64,000 bases of DNA from JAICJR01 sp963848495 (GCA_963848495.1 CAWKDV010000004.1:930001-994000), one strand, 5' to 3'; shown: positions 44,730 to 52,776, counted from the stretch's first letter. A program made the numbers and translations. The notes: generated by a model from the letters alone, not told the origin.

Positions 44730-46051
44730 GCACGGTGAGTTCCGAGCGCGATGCAGACGCCGCCTCGTCGCTGGCCGCGCTCGGCGAGACCTTACGCAGC
44801 GACGCGACGGTAATGCTCGCGGACCGAGGATGCCCTGCTTGTCGCCACGCCGACCATGCCGAAAGCGGGTTTCTGCGCTGGTTCGCGATGGAGACGCACA
44901 CCGAACGAGCGATGCTCGACCGCCTGCGGGAGTCGCTGGGGATGTGCCCGGCGCATACTCGTCGCCTGCTTGAGGTGGAGGGTGCGGCGACGGTCCTGAT
45001 TCCGGTCTATCGCCACGTGCTGCCAGGGGCGTTACGCCGGCTCGAGCCACACTCTGCTGATCCGATCGCACCCTGCCACGTATGCCTGGTGCGTGACTCC
45101 GCCGCAGTGCGCGCGGTGGAGGTGGTGGGCGCCGGGACCGTCGGCGAGGGCCTTGAGTCGCAATTCGTCCACGCCGGCGGGTTCTGCGTCCCGCACCTGT
45201 TGGTAGGCGTTGGCGAGCTGAGCGAAGCCGCGCTCACCGTCGCCCTCGACACCGCCCGCGCTCGGCTCAAGGTCGATGCGCCCCGAGAAGTGATCTCGCT
45301 GCTCGCCGGCTTGGACACCGATGCCGCCGCCCGCTGGCGTCTCCGCGGGTCGCTCCCGGATGCGGGGAAGCCGTCAGCTACCACCTCCGTCCGAGAGCGC
45401 TGGGCGGCGAGGCTCGCAGTTGACGCGTGCCCGATCTGCCTGGCCGAGGCTCAGACGGAGCGGTCATATCTCGATTGGCTCACGACGGACACCTCGGACG
45501 CGAGGCCGCAAAGCGATTCTTGCCGCCTGTGCCCGGCCCACCTCCATGACGTCGACCTGCTCAACCCGAGGGTCGCTGAATGGGTTGCGGAGCACATGCG
45601 TGGAGAGTTCCTCATCGCGCTCGAGCGCATGCTCGAGCCCACGCCGAGCTCAAACCACAGCCGGTGGAGGAGGGCGCGCCCAGAACCGAGCCGACCGATT
45701 CCGCCTGCCCTCCAGCGGCACTGCAGCGCGTGCCGCGCTGCGGAGGTGGTCGCCGCGCGCGAGCTCGAGCTGCTCCTGACGCTGCTCGACGAGCCCGTGA
45801 TGAGCAGCCGCTACCGCAACTCACACGGGCTGTGCCTTCGCCATGTCCTGTCGCTGCCGGAGAGCGCGCCGCCGGACCTGCGTGCGGCTGCGAGAACGAG
45901 GCTTGCGGTGCTCCAGTGGGAAGTGAACGAGGCGAGCCGGAAGCGGGCTTGGGGCCAGCGTCACGAGCCCCAGGGGAGCGAGCATTCAGCCTGGCAGCGT
46001 GCCGCGGCCCAGCTGGACGGGCGGGTCTATGGCGGTGGTCCACCGCGATGA
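44726..46051 (+). CDS. protein with four CxxC...CxxH modules (DUF6062-like repeats)
   Basis: 441 residues, ATG at 44726 overlapping the previous stop. Four times a CxxC pair is followed ~31-35 residues later by C-x2-H: CPAC 36-39/CPAH 74-77, CHVC 117-120/CVPH 154-157, CPIC 235-238/CPAH 269-272, CSAC 333-336/CLRH 370-373. Helical spacers lie between. Each module could bind one zinc (Cys3His). The same module occurs twice in the DUF6062-like protein at 50874, also behind a fluoride riboswitch. No signal or membrane segment. Function unknown; a metal-binding or redox scaffold is a guess. Confidence 0.7.
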   Translation: MSTVSSERDADAASSLAALGETLRSDATVMLADRGCPACRHADHAESGFLRWFAMETHTERAMLDRLRESLGMCPAHTRRLLEVEGAATVLIPVYRHVLPGALRRLEPHSADPIAPCHVCLVRDSAAVRAVEVVGAGTVGEGLESQFVHAGGFCVPHLLVGVGELSEAALTVALDTARARLKVDAPREVISLLAGLDTDAAARWRLRGSLPDAGKPSATTSVRERWAARLAVDACPICLAEAQTERSYLDWLTTDTSDARPQSDSCRLCPAHLHDVDLLNPRVAEWVAEHMRGEFLIALERMLEPTPSSNHSRWRRARPEPSRPIPPALQRHCSACRAAEVVAARELELLLTLLDEPVMSSRYRNSHGLCLRHVLSLPESAPPDLRAAARTRLAVLQWEVNEASRKRAWGQRHEPQGSEHSAWQRAAAQLDGRVYGGGPPR

Positions 46052-46554
46052 GCGCCAAGCAGCTCCTTGGATGGGGGCTGGCTGCAGCGGCTGCCGCCGG
46101 CATCGCGGTGCTCCTGGTCCGGATGGTCAGCCCAGGTGATCGTGAACTTGCGCTCTCGATCGAAGCCGTGGCCGTCGCGGCTGGGCTGGCCGTCGCCGCG
46201 CTCCGTCCCCTAGCGCAGAAGACGCGGCGCGCCGAGGTGCGAACAGCTGCCCGCGGCAGCGCCCCCGCCGGTCCCGAGGAGTTGGCGCGTCTGGAGCGAG
46301 CGGTCCCGCTGGCGGCCTCCCAAGCCTCAACCGTCCACCTCACCATCCGGCCGCTGTTGCGGGAGATCGCCGCCGAGCGGCTGCGCAAGCACGGGCTCGA
46401 GCTCGACAGGGACCTGGAACCCTCACGCGACCTGCTCGGCGACGCGGCCTGGGATCTGGTCCGCCCAGACCGCCGCCCGCCGCGGCAGGCGTTCGCCGCC
46501 GGCATCCCGCTCACCGAGCTCACAGCAATAGTCGATCGCCTGGAGCGCCTGTGA
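46048..46554 (+). CDS. membrane protein of a MoxR cluster
   Basis: 168 residues, ATGA overlap with the preceding gene. Two N-terminal transmembrane helices (LGWGLAAAAAAGIAVLLVRMV and LALSIEAVAVAAGLAVAALRPL) and a cytoplasmic helical part ('LARLERAVPLAASQASTVHLTIRPLLREIAAERLRKHGLELD'). It lies between the cysteine-module protein and MoxR, where many clusters have a DUF-type membrane subunit. The family is not recognised by name. Confidence 0.65.
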   Translation: MSAKQLLGWGLAAAAAAGIAVLLVRMVSPGDRELALSIEAVAVAAGLAVAALRPLAQKTRRAEVRTAARGSAPAGPEELARLERAVPLAASQASTVHLTIRPLLREIAAERLRKHGLELDRDLEPSRDLLGDAAWDLVRPDRRPPRQAFAAGIPLTELTAIVDRLERL

Positions 46555-47552
46555 GCGCGATCGCGGTCGCAGACGTGCGGACCCGCTGCGACCGAATCCT
46601 GGCCGAGGTCGAGCGGGCGGTGGTCGGCAAGCGGGACGTGCTGGAGCTCGTCCTGTTCGGGTTGCTGGCCGACGGCCACGTGCTGATCGAGGACTATCCG
46701 GGGCTCGCGAAGACGTTGACCGCCCGCTCGTTCGCAGCTGCCACCTCGCTGCGCTTCACGAGGATCCAGTTCACGCCTGACCTGATGCCCTCGGACGTGA
46801 CCGGTTCGTCGATCTTCGACCAGCGGCGGGCCGAGTTCGAGTTCCGCCCCGGCCCGGTCTTCACCAACATCCTGCTCGCGGACGAGGTGAACCGCGCGCC
46901 GCCGAAGACGCAGGCGGCGCTGCTCGAGGCGATGCAGGAGCGCCAGGTGACGACAGACGACGCGACACGACGCCTTGACTCGCCGTTCATCGTGCTGGCG
47001 ACGCAGAACCCGATCGAGTACGAGGGCACCTACCCGCTGCCCGAGGCGCAGCTGGACCGCTTCCTGCTGAGGATCTCGGTCGGCTACCCCTCGCCTGACG
47101 ACGAGTGGCTGGTGCTCGAAAGGCGCATCGAGCGGGCCGCCGACGAGCCGTCGATCGAGCCCGTCGTTAGCCGAGACGAGCTGCTTGCGCTTCAGGGGGC
47201 CATCGAGCAGGTGCGCGTCGAGGAGTCAGTGGGCCGCTACATGGTTGACCTGGTGGCCGCCACCCGCGTCCACCCAAGCGTGGAGGTCGGCGCCAGCCCT
47301 CGCGGGAGCCTTGCGCTGCTGAAGCTCGCCCGTTCGCGTGCCGCCTACGACCGTCGCGACTTCGTCGTCCCGGACGACGTGAAGCGGCTCGCCGTCCCCG
47401 CGCTGGCCCACCGCCTGACGCTGAAGCCCGAGCTGTGGGTGCAGCGAGTCCGGCCGGAGGACATCGTGCGCGAGTGCCTCGAGACCGTGCCCACGCCTCC
47501 GGTTCAAGCCGGGAGGGGTGCCAGTGATGTCGGCGTCGAGCAAGCTTCGTAG
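46551..47552 (+). CDS. MoxR-family AAA+ ATPase
   Basis: 333 residues; GTG start overlapping the previous TGA. Walker A 'IEDYPGLAKTLTAR', Walker B 'NILLADEVNRAPPKTQAALLEAMQERQVT', sensor 1 'FIVLATQNPIEYEGTYPLPEAQLDRFLLR', sensor 2 region 'GASPRGSLALLKLARSRA'. MoxR proteins act with a vWA/DUF58 partner as chaperone-like assembly machines, for metal-containing enzymes or cell-envelope complexes. Here it lies within a fluoride-riboswitch operon with DUF58 and DUF4129 partners directly adjacent. Confidence 0.94.
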   Translation: MSAIAVADVRTRCDRILAEVERAVVGKRDVLELVLFGLLADGHVLIEDYPGLAKTLTARSFAAATSLRFTRIQFTPDLMPSDVTGSSIFDQRRAEFEFRPGPVFTNILLADEVNRAPPKTQAALLEAMQERQVTTDDATRRLDSPFIVLATQNPIEYEGTYPLPEAQLDRFLLRISVGYPSPDDEWLVLERRIERAADEPSIEPVVSRDELLALQGAIEQVRVEESVGRYMVDLVAATRVHPSVEVGASPRGSLALLKLARSRAAYDRRDFVVPDDVKRLAVPALAHRLTLKPELWVQRVRPEDIVRECLETVPTPPVQAGRGASDVGVEQAS

Positions 47553-48798
47553 CTACAGCGCGCTGTCGCTCGTCGCGCTGCTGGCCGCCGTGGCATCGGG
47601 ACAGCCGGCTCTCGTCGCGCTTGCTGCCCCATTCCTCCTCTTCGCGATCGCAGGGCTGGCGACGAGCGAAGGCGGAAAGGTCGATGTGCGGACGGTGATG
47701 GAGCAAGAGCGCGTGCTTGAGGGCGAAGAGCTGGCGCTCGTCTTCGAGCTGCGCGCGGGCGCTTGGGTGGATTGGCTTCTCGTGGAGCCGCGACTCCCGC
47801 CGGGGGTCGAGGCCGAGAACTCGAGCGCGCCAGTGATCGTGAGCATGCGTAGCGGAGAGACTCGCTCGCTCAGCCTGCGCATTCGCGGGCGTCGTTGGGG
47901 CGCTTACCGGGTCGGCGAGCTGCGGCTGACGGCGCGGGACGCATTCGGGGTCACCGGTGAAGAGAGCTCGCTCATGCCGAGCGCCGCGCTGAAGGTCTAC
48001 CCCTCACCGGAGAGGGCGGGAAGGCTGGTCGAGCCGCTGCGCACCCAGCCGGGAGCGGGGAGTCAACTCTCACGGCTGAGAGGCGACGGGGTGGAGTTCG
48101 CAGACCTGCGCCCGTTCGTGCCGGGCGATCGCGTTCGTGACATCCACTGGCGCGCGACCGCTCGTCACGCCTCGCCCTGGGTGATCGAGCGGCACCCGGA
48201 GCGCAACACCGATGTGGTGCTCTTCCTCGACACCTTCGCTCAGGTCCGGGGCGCGGGCACCGGAACCCTCGACCTCACGGTTCGGGCGGCGCATGGCCTG
48301 GCGCGTGGCTACCTCGCACGCCACGACCGGGTCGGGCTGCTCTCGTTCGGTGGCCTGGTCAACTGGCTCACGCCAGGCAGCGGCCTTGCGCAGGTGTACC
48401 GGATCGTCGACTCGCTGCTTACGGCCGAGATCGTCTTCAGCTACGTGTGGAAGGACGTGCGGACGGTCCCCAGGCGGGTTCTCCCGCCTCAGGCCCTGGT
48501 TCTCGTCATAAGCCCGATGCTGGATGACCGCGGCGTGAGCGCGGCGCTCGATCTGCGGGCGCGGGGGTATGACGTCGCGTTCTGCGCGATATCTCCCGCT
48601 CCGCTGCTTCCACATGCTCGGGGGGAGGCGGAGCAGCTGGCGCGCCGACTGTGGACGTTACGCCGCGAGGCGGTGGCCGCTCGCTGTGAACGACTTGGAG
48701 TGCCGGTCGGACATTGGACTCCGGGCCGGCCCCTCGACGAGGCGCTGGTGGAGGTGAACTCATTCCGCCGACGGACGCGGCAGCCCCTGTCCGCCTAG
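47527..48798 (+). CDS. DUF58 (vWA-like) protein, MoxR partner
   Basis: 423 residues from the ATG at 47527 (GTG at 47518 possible). Two N-terminal hydrophobic helices (LVALLAAVASGQPALVALAAPFLLFAIAGLA), a beta-sandwich ('FELRAGAWVDWLLVEPRLPPGVEA', 'SLRIRGRRWGAYRVGELRLTARDAFGV'), then DUF58 proper: 'DGVEFADLRPFVPGDRVRDIHWRATARHASPWVIERHPERNTDVVLFLDTF' with a vWA-like 'VVLFLDTF' metal-site segment, and 'ALVLVISPMLDD'. Membrane-tethered partner of MoxR. It overlaps the following gene's proposed AUU start. Confidence 0.9.
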   Translation: MSASSKLRSYSALSLVALLAAVASGQPALVALAAPFLLFAIAGLATSEGGKVDVRTVMEQERVLEGEELALVFELRAGAWVDWLLVEPRLPPGVEAENSSAPVIVSMRSGETRSLSLRIRGRRWGAYRVGELRLTARDAFGVTGEESSLMPSAALKVYPSPERAGRLVEPLRTQPGAGSQLSRLRGDGVEFADLRPFVPGDRVRDIHWRATARHASPWVIERHPERNTDVVLFLDTFAQVRGAGTGTLDLTVRAAHGLARGYLARHDRVGLLSFGGLVNWLTPGSGLAQVYRIVDSLLTAEIVFSYVWKDVRTVPRRVLPPQALVLVISPMLDDRGVSAALDLRARGYDVAFCAISPAPLLPHARGEAEQLARRLWTLRREAVAARCERLGVPVGHWTPGRPLDEALVEVNSFRRRTRQPLSA

Positions 48799-49289
48799 CA
48801 CTGGCGAGCGCGTGGCTCGCCCTCGCTGCGGCACTCGTCGCCGTCCCGGCACTCGCGGCAGGAAGGCCGGTGCTGCTCGCGCTCGGTGCGCTTGGAATCG
48901 TGGTCGCGCTGCTTGCGCTGGCCACGGGCGATCCGGCGCCGCTGCCGCTGATGCTCGCCGCTCTTGGGGGTGAGTACGCGGGTTGGCTTGCGGTCTCGCC
49001 GAGCGATGCGGCTCCCTATGCGCCGCTCTACGGGGCTGCGCTCTTGCTGACCTGCGAGCTGGCATACGCGACAGCCGATCTCAAGCAAGCCGCGCGGGTC
49101 GAGCGCCGGGCGCTGCAGGCTCGAGGAGCCGCGGTTGCAGCGTGCGCGCTCGCTGGGACGGCTCTTGGGGCGGGCGCGCTGGTGCTCGCCGATATCGCCC
49201 CGCATCGCACGCTGGCGATCACGATTGCCGGGGCAGCGGCCGTTGCCGGCTCGGCCGAGCTCGTTCGCCGACTGGCTCGAAGAGGATGA
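48762..49289 (+). CDS. membrane protein of the MoxR cluster (probable AUU start)
   Basis: About 175 residues in a frame without ATG/GTG/TTG in the right place. An ideal Shine-Dalgarno GGAGGTGA (within the DUF58 end) is followed after five bases (ACTC plus overlap) by ATT at 48762, giving IPPTDAAAPVRLALAS. AUU is used by infC-type genes. Several hydrophobic helices (WLALAAALVAVPALAAG, LGIVVALLALATGD, LYGAALLLTCELAYATAD, AVAACALAGTALGAGALVLAD, TLAITIAGAAAVAGSAEL). No named family. It couples to the HEAT gene by ATGA. Confidence 0.55.
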   Translation: MPPTDAAAPVRLALASAWLALAAALVAVPALAAGRPVLLALGALGIVVALLALATGDPAPLPLMLAALGGEYAGWLAVSPSDAAPYAPLYGAALLLTCELAYATADLKQAARVERRALQARGAAVAACALAGTALGAGALVLADIAPHRTLAITIAGAAAVAGSAELVRRLARRG

Positions 49290-50452
49290 GGTTGTCGTCG
49301 CGTCGATCGGATGCCAGCGAGCGGCTGCGGGCGCTGCTCGAGCTGCCGGATGGTCCCGGTTTCCGCGAAAGCCTGCTCCGGGCGCTCGACGACCGGAGCC
49401 TCGAGATCGTGCGCGTCGCCCTTGGCCGACTGGCACGCGTCGGGGGCGAGTTGGAGCGGCGCGAACTTGAGCGGCGGATGCTCGATTCCGACGTAGCGCT
49501 CGTCAAGGACTATGCGCGCGCGATCCTCGCCCTGGGTGGCGGAGCGGCCGCGGAGCTCGCTGTGCGGGAGCTTGCCGCCGCCGGCAACTCGCGCAGGTTG
49601 GCAGCAGCGCTCGCGCTCGAAGTGCTGGCCACCGATGGCGACGCTCCCGCCCTCCGAGGCGCGCTGCACGATCGAACGGCCGGGGTGCGTGCGGCGGCCC
49701 TGCGCACGCTCTCTGGGCTGACTCGTTCTCAGACGAACCTCGCCGCCTGTGCGCAGCTGCTGCGCGACGCCGATCCGTCCGTCCGGGCGGAGGCTGTGGA
49801 GGCCGTCGCACGCTCCGGCCGGTCGGCACGGGCGCTGCTCGAGCCGGTGGCGTTCGACCAGGATGCCGGCGTGCGGCGAGCGGTCGCACGTCACACGTCG
49901 CGGCTGGCGCCGTTGGACGCCGCCGCCCTGCTGAGGGACCCAGACCCGCATGTCCGGGAGCTCGCGGCCGAGACGGCCGGTGCGGGAGCGATCGGCTTGC
50001 TCGGGGAGCTGCTTCGCAGCGAGCCGCTGCCGCGGGTTCGCCTCGCGGCGGTCAAGCACCTGGGCGACCTCGGCCGCCCGGCGGTCATCACGATGCTGAT
50101 CGGCGCCCTCGCGGACAGCGACTCCACGGTCCGGGCGGCGGCGTTCCAGTCACTTGGCCGGCGGCTGTCGCGCACGGATCTCCTCGGGCGGCTCCGAGAT
50201 GTGCTCGCCAGCCCGAAGCCCGCACTGCGCAAGCAGGCGGTCTACTGCCTCGCCGAGCTGGGGTCCCGGCTCGCCGAGCCGGCGCTCGCCGACGAGCTCG
50301 CCCGCGATACCGACCTGGACGTGCGCATCGCCGCGGCGCATTCGGCAGCCGCGCTCATGCGCGATCCGCAACGTTTGCTCGGGCTGCTCGAATGCGACCC
50401 GCATCCGGCGGTGCGGTCGGCTGCCGCGAAGGCTCGCCGGAGCGCGGCCTAA
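49286..50452 (+). CDS. HEAT-repeat protein
   Basis: 388 residues; ATG at 49286 overlaps the previous stop. Nearly the whole protein is an array of ~30-residue HEAT/Armadillo-like helix pairs of the PBS-lyase type ('LLRDADPSVRAEAVEAVARSG', 'LLRDPDPHVRELAAETAGAGA', 'LRSEPLPRVRLAAVKHLGDLG', 'ALADSDSTVRAAAFQSLGRRL', 'DTDLDVRIAAAHSAAALM', 'CDPHPAVRSAAAKA'). It forms a solenoid scaffold for protein contacts. Last gene of the operon begun by riboswitch 2; it converges on a Nudix gene with a 4-bp overlap. Confidence 0.88.
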   Translation: MRLSSRRSDASERLRALLELPDGPGFRESLLRALDDRSLEIVRVALGRLARVGGELERRELERRMLDSDVALVKDYARAILALGGGAAAELAVRELAAAGNSRRLAAALALEVLATDGDAPALRGALHDRTAGVRAAALRTLSGLTRSQTNLAACAQLLRDADPSVRAEAVEAVARSGRSARALLEPVAFDQDAGVRRAVARHTSRLAPLDAAALLRDPDPHVRELAAETAGAGAIGLLGELLRSEPLPRVRLAAVKHLGDLGRPAVITMLIGALADSDSTVRAAAFQSLGRRLSRTDLLGRLRDVLASPKPALRKQAVYCLAELGSRLAEPALADELARDTDLDVRIAAAHSAAALMRDPQRLLGLLECDPHPAVRSAAAKARRSAA

Positions 50453-50877
50453 GAGGCGTCAGGCGCGAGCGACGGGTCCCAGACGTTGCCCAGCCAGCGG
50501 GCGGGGCCGTTCCACCCGCGCTCCATGTCGGCGGCGATCTCGCCGACTATCGGCGGCATCAGACCGTTCTCCGGGGACCGCAGCGGATCGATCAATTCGA
50601 TCGTGGGCGGGAGCGCCTGCGCCGGCCGTGCAAGGAAGACCAAGTTCACCTCCTCGATCTTGTGTGCGGCGAAGACCTCGGCGACATACACGAGCCGCTC
50701 GACCTCGACCTCGATTCCGAGCTCCTCGCGCAGCTCCCGGACCAGCGCCTCTTCGGTTGACTCGCCGCTCTTCACACGTCCGCCCGGGAGCAAGGTGCGC
50801 GTGGTTCCGAGCCGCTGCTCGCGCACGACCACGAGGCGGCCGGCGTCGAGGATGACGGCGCGAACCTTCACCTTCAC
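50449..50877 (-). CDS. Nudix hydrolase
   Basis: 142 residues with a GTG at 50877 that overlaps the stop of the upstream DUF6062-like gene (GTGA). The Nudix box reads G-x5-E-x7-REUXEE: 'GGRVKSGESTEEALVRELREELGI', fully conserved, so pyrophosphohydrolase activity on a nucleoside-diphosphate-linked substrate is expected. C-terminal 'LPPTIELIDPLRSPENGLMPPIVGEIAADMERGW' is a distinctive tail. Cotranscribed with the DUF6062-like gene behind fluoride riboswitch 3. Confidence 0.88.
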   Translation of the reverse strand: MKVKVRAVILDAGRLVVVREQRLGTTRTLLPGGRVKSGESTEEALVRELREELGIEVEVERLVYVAEVFAAHKIEEVNLVFLARPAQALPPTIELIDPLRSPENGLMPPIVGEIAADMERGWNGPARWLGNVWDPSLAPDAS

Positions 50878-51542
50878 GAGCGTGCCCCTTCCTCGACCGA
50901 TGCGGGCCAACCTGCCGTTATCCGCAGCGCCCGCTCCCAGGCGTCCGCCTCAGCACCCGGCTGCTCTTCCTTCGCCTCCGCGCCCTGCTTGCGGATGTGC
51001 TCGCGCAAGTCCGCAGCGAGCTGCTCCATGTTCCGACGCTCGATTTCGAGCAGCAGCAGCCGCTCGTCGCTCCCGGCCAGCGGCCAGACGAGCGCGAGGT
51101 GTGGCATGCATAGCCCGGGCCCATCGAGGAACCGTTGCCGCGACTGCTCGCTCTCACCGATCTCGGCGAGCAGGTAGCCGGCGTTGCGCTGCACCTCTTC
51201 CTGGCGGTACGCGCACGCTGGACATGCAGCGGTCGGGAGACTGCCGCCCACACGCAGCGAGGCGAACTCTTCGACTAGCCCTTCGATCGTGTCCAGGTAG
51301 GTCGTGCTGATCCCGAGCGTCGACTTGAACCCGTCCACCTCCAGCCGGCGAAGCGCATCCGCGTGCTCGGCGCAGAACCCGCGTGCGCGACGCAAGGCGT
51401 CGAGCGTCTCTTTGTCGCCGGAGTACTCGTCGAAGAAGTACCAGATGTACTCCGTATCGACCTTGTGGGCGACTCGGCAGAGCGGGCACATCGCGCGCGC
51501 CAAGCCCTGCTTGAGAAAGCGAGTGAGCGCTCCACTTGGCAA
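50874..51542 (-). CDS. DUF6062-like protein with two CxxC...CxxH modules
   Basis: 222 residues with a TTG start at 51542, about ten bases after GAGGAG. Two copies of the Cys3-His module: CPLC 19-22/CAEH 57-60 and CPAC 107-110/CMPH 145-148, with a 35-residue spacing each. Helical connectors ('DTEYIWYFFDEYSGDKETLDALRRARG'). Cytoplasmic, acidic C-terminal tail. The four-module protein at 44726 is built from the same unit and also sits behind a fluoride riboswitch. DUF6062 naming is from recall. Function unknown. Confidence 0.75.
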   Translation of the reverse strand: MPSGALTRFLKQGLARAMCPLCRVAHKVDTEYIWYFFDEYSGDKETLDALRRARGFCAEHADALRRLEVDGFKSTLGISTTYLDTIEGLVEEFASLRVGGSLPTAACPACAYRQEEVQRNAGYLLAEIGESEQSRQRFLDGPGLCMPHLALVWPLAGSDERLLLLEIERRNMEQLAADLREHIRKQGAEAKEEQPGAEADAWERALRITAGWPASVEEGARS

Positions 51543-51589
51543 CTGGCGGCTCCTCCTCGTGGTTTCCGTGACGACGGCCGCAGGTGCGG

Positions 51590-51641
51590 CGAGTAGAGGC
51601 CATCAGCGGTGGAACCGCGCTCGGAGCGAGCCTCATCGCTC
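51590..51641 (-). promoter_or_regulatory. fluoride riboswitch 3
   Basis: On the minus strand: P1 AGCG/CGCT enclosing GATGAGGCT, P2 GCGG/CCGC, then CTGATGGCCTCTACTCG. A TAGAGT hexamer (51656-51651) is positioned as a -10. GGCCTCTACTCG (51601-51590) can pair with CGAGGAGGAGCC (51559-51548; ten of twelve positions), which holds the Shine-Dalgarno of the DUF6062-like gene. Confidence 0.88.
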
Positions 51642-51653
51642 AGGTGCCGGACT

Positions 51654-52103
51654 CTAGCGTCCTCGCTGGGCCTCGAGCCACTGGCGCACCCCGGGGTGCA
51701 GGGGTAGGTGTTCCATGTCCGCGCGCGTGAACCAGCCGGTCGCGTCCGTCTCGAGCCCGGAGTAGGCGTCGAACGGCTCGGCGACATCGGCGACGAGCAG
51801 CTCGAATCGCCATCCGCCTCCGCAGTCCTGCACCTCTGCGCCGGCGAGCCGGTATTCGGGAAGCCGCCGAATCTCCTCTTGAGCCTCGCGACGTGCGGCC
51901 GCCTCGGGTGATTCGCCCTGTCTGATGGCGCCGCCGGGGATGCCCCACGTGCCGCCCTCGTCCACCCACCGGGACCGCTGCGTGAGGAGATATTTCGGAT
52001 CGGCGCCCAGGGGCGCGTAGCGGAAGAGCAGACCCGCTCCCCCGTTCGCTCCCCAGTGGACGTGGCCAGAAGAGCAAATCGTCCACCGCTCCCCGGAAGC
52101 CAT
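51654..52103 (-). CDS. Nudix hydrolase 2
   Basis: 149 residues from the ATG at 52103 (MASGERWTICSSGHVHWG). N-terminal 'GAGLLFRYAPLG....LLTQRSRWVDEGGTWGIPGGAIRQGESPEAAARREAQEEI' is a Nudix fold and box (G-x5-E-x7-RE-x2-EE pattern, REAQEEI) typical of ADP-ribose/8-oxo-dGTP-type enzymes of actinobacteria. It follows the pyrophosphatase gene by 11 bp on the same strand. Its stop lies just upstream of riboswitch 3. Confidence 0.82.
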   Translation of the reverse strand: MASGERWTICSSGHVHWGANGGAGLLFRYAPLGADPKYLLTQRSRWVDEGGTWGIPGGAIRQGESPEAAARREAQEEIRRLPEYRLAGAEVQDCGGGWRFELLVADVAEPFDAYSGLETDATGWFTRADMEHLPLHPGVRQWLEAQRGR

Positions 52104-52114
52104 CGGGCTGCGGG

Positions 52115-52624
52115 CTAGTCTGGCTTGGACGGCGTCGCTACCGGCTCGGCGCGGAAGCGTGCCAGCGCCGCCTCGATCTCCTGCTCCGCCGCCGCGCGGT
52201 CGGCCCAGCCCTCGATCGCCGTCACGCGCCGCGGCTCGAGGTCCTTGTAGATCGAGAAGAAGTGGGCGATCTCGTCGAGCAGTTGCGGCGAGACATCGTC
52301 GAGCTCGGCGACGGTCATCCAGTCGGGATCGTGGACCGGGACGGTCAGGACCTTGTCGTCGATGCCGGCCTCGTCGCGCATGCGGAACAGCCCGAGCGGG
52401 CGCACCAGCACGTGGCACCCCGGGAAGGTTGGCTCGTTCACCAGCATCAGGGCGTCCATGTGCCGCCCCTCCTCGGTGAGCGTGCTCTCGAGGAACCCGT
52501 AGTCGGCGGGGAACACCACCGATGAGAACAGCCTGCGGTCGAGCCAGATGGCTCCGGTGCGCTCGTCGTACTCGTACTTGTTGCGCGACCCGCGGGGTAT
52601 CTCGACGAGGCAGGCCAGCTCCAC
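52115..52624 (-). CDS. ppa: family I inorganic pyrophosphatase with altered catalytic loop
   Basis: 169 residues from the GTG at 52624, 6 bases after AAGGAG. Conserved: Glu/Lys in 'VEIPRGSRNKYEYDE', 'LFSSVVFPADYGF', metal Asps in 'FRMRDEAGIDDKVLTVP', and 'HFFSIYKDLE'. But the family signature D-G-D-P-x-D reads E-G-R-H-M-D ('TEEGRHMDALMLV'): the positions of E. coli Asp65 and Asp67 are Glu and Arg. Asp67 is the general base in the classic enzyme. The gene could be a variant enzyme. Fluoride inhibits normal pyrophosphatases by locking the metal site, and the divergent gene carries a fluoride riboswitch. Confidence 0.85.
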   Translation of the reverse strand: MELACLVEIPRGSRNKYEYDERTGAIWLDRRLFSSVVFPADYGFLESTLTEEGRHMDALMLVNEPTFPGCHVLVRPLGLFRMRDEAGIDDKVLTVPVHDPDWMTVAELDDVSPQLLDEIAHFFSIYKDLEPRRVTAIEGWADRAAAEQEIEAALARFRAEPVATPSKPD

Positions 52625-52689
52625 ACGAGCTCCTTTCCGGACGGCGCGCAAAGCTACCACTCGGACATCTGTGCCGACCGATGGCGGGT

Positions 52690-52695
52690 TACAAT
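52690..52695 (+). promoter_or_regulatory. -10 hexamer TACAAT for riboswitch 4
   Basis: TACAAT (one mismatch to TATAAT) eight bases before the aptamer P1, so transcription would start at or just inside the riboswitch. No TTGACA-like -35 at 17 bp. This is also the divergent promoter space of the pyrophosphatase gene. Confidence 0.6.
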
Positions 52696-52701
52696 CCGCG
52701 C

Positions 52702-52776
52702 CGCCAGATGAAGCTCTGGCTGGAGGCGGGTTGCCGCTAACCAGAACTGCCGCAGCGCGGCTGATGGCTTCTTTCC
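52702..52776 (+). promoter_or_regulatory. fluoride riboswitch 4 (with extra hairpin)
   Basis: P1 GCCAG/CTGGC (52703-52720) encloses ATGAAGCT; an inserted stem between P1 and P2 (TGG...CGG-GTTG-CCG...CCA); P2 GCCGC/GCGGC; then CTGATGGCTTCTTTCC. Pseudoknot GAAGCT with GGCTTC. GGCTTCTTTCC (52766-52776) is complementary over 11 bp (one G-U) to GGAAAGGAGCC (52786-52796), the Shine-Dalgarno of the next gene. The aptamer and the sequestering helix are mutually exclusive. Confidence 0.9.
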
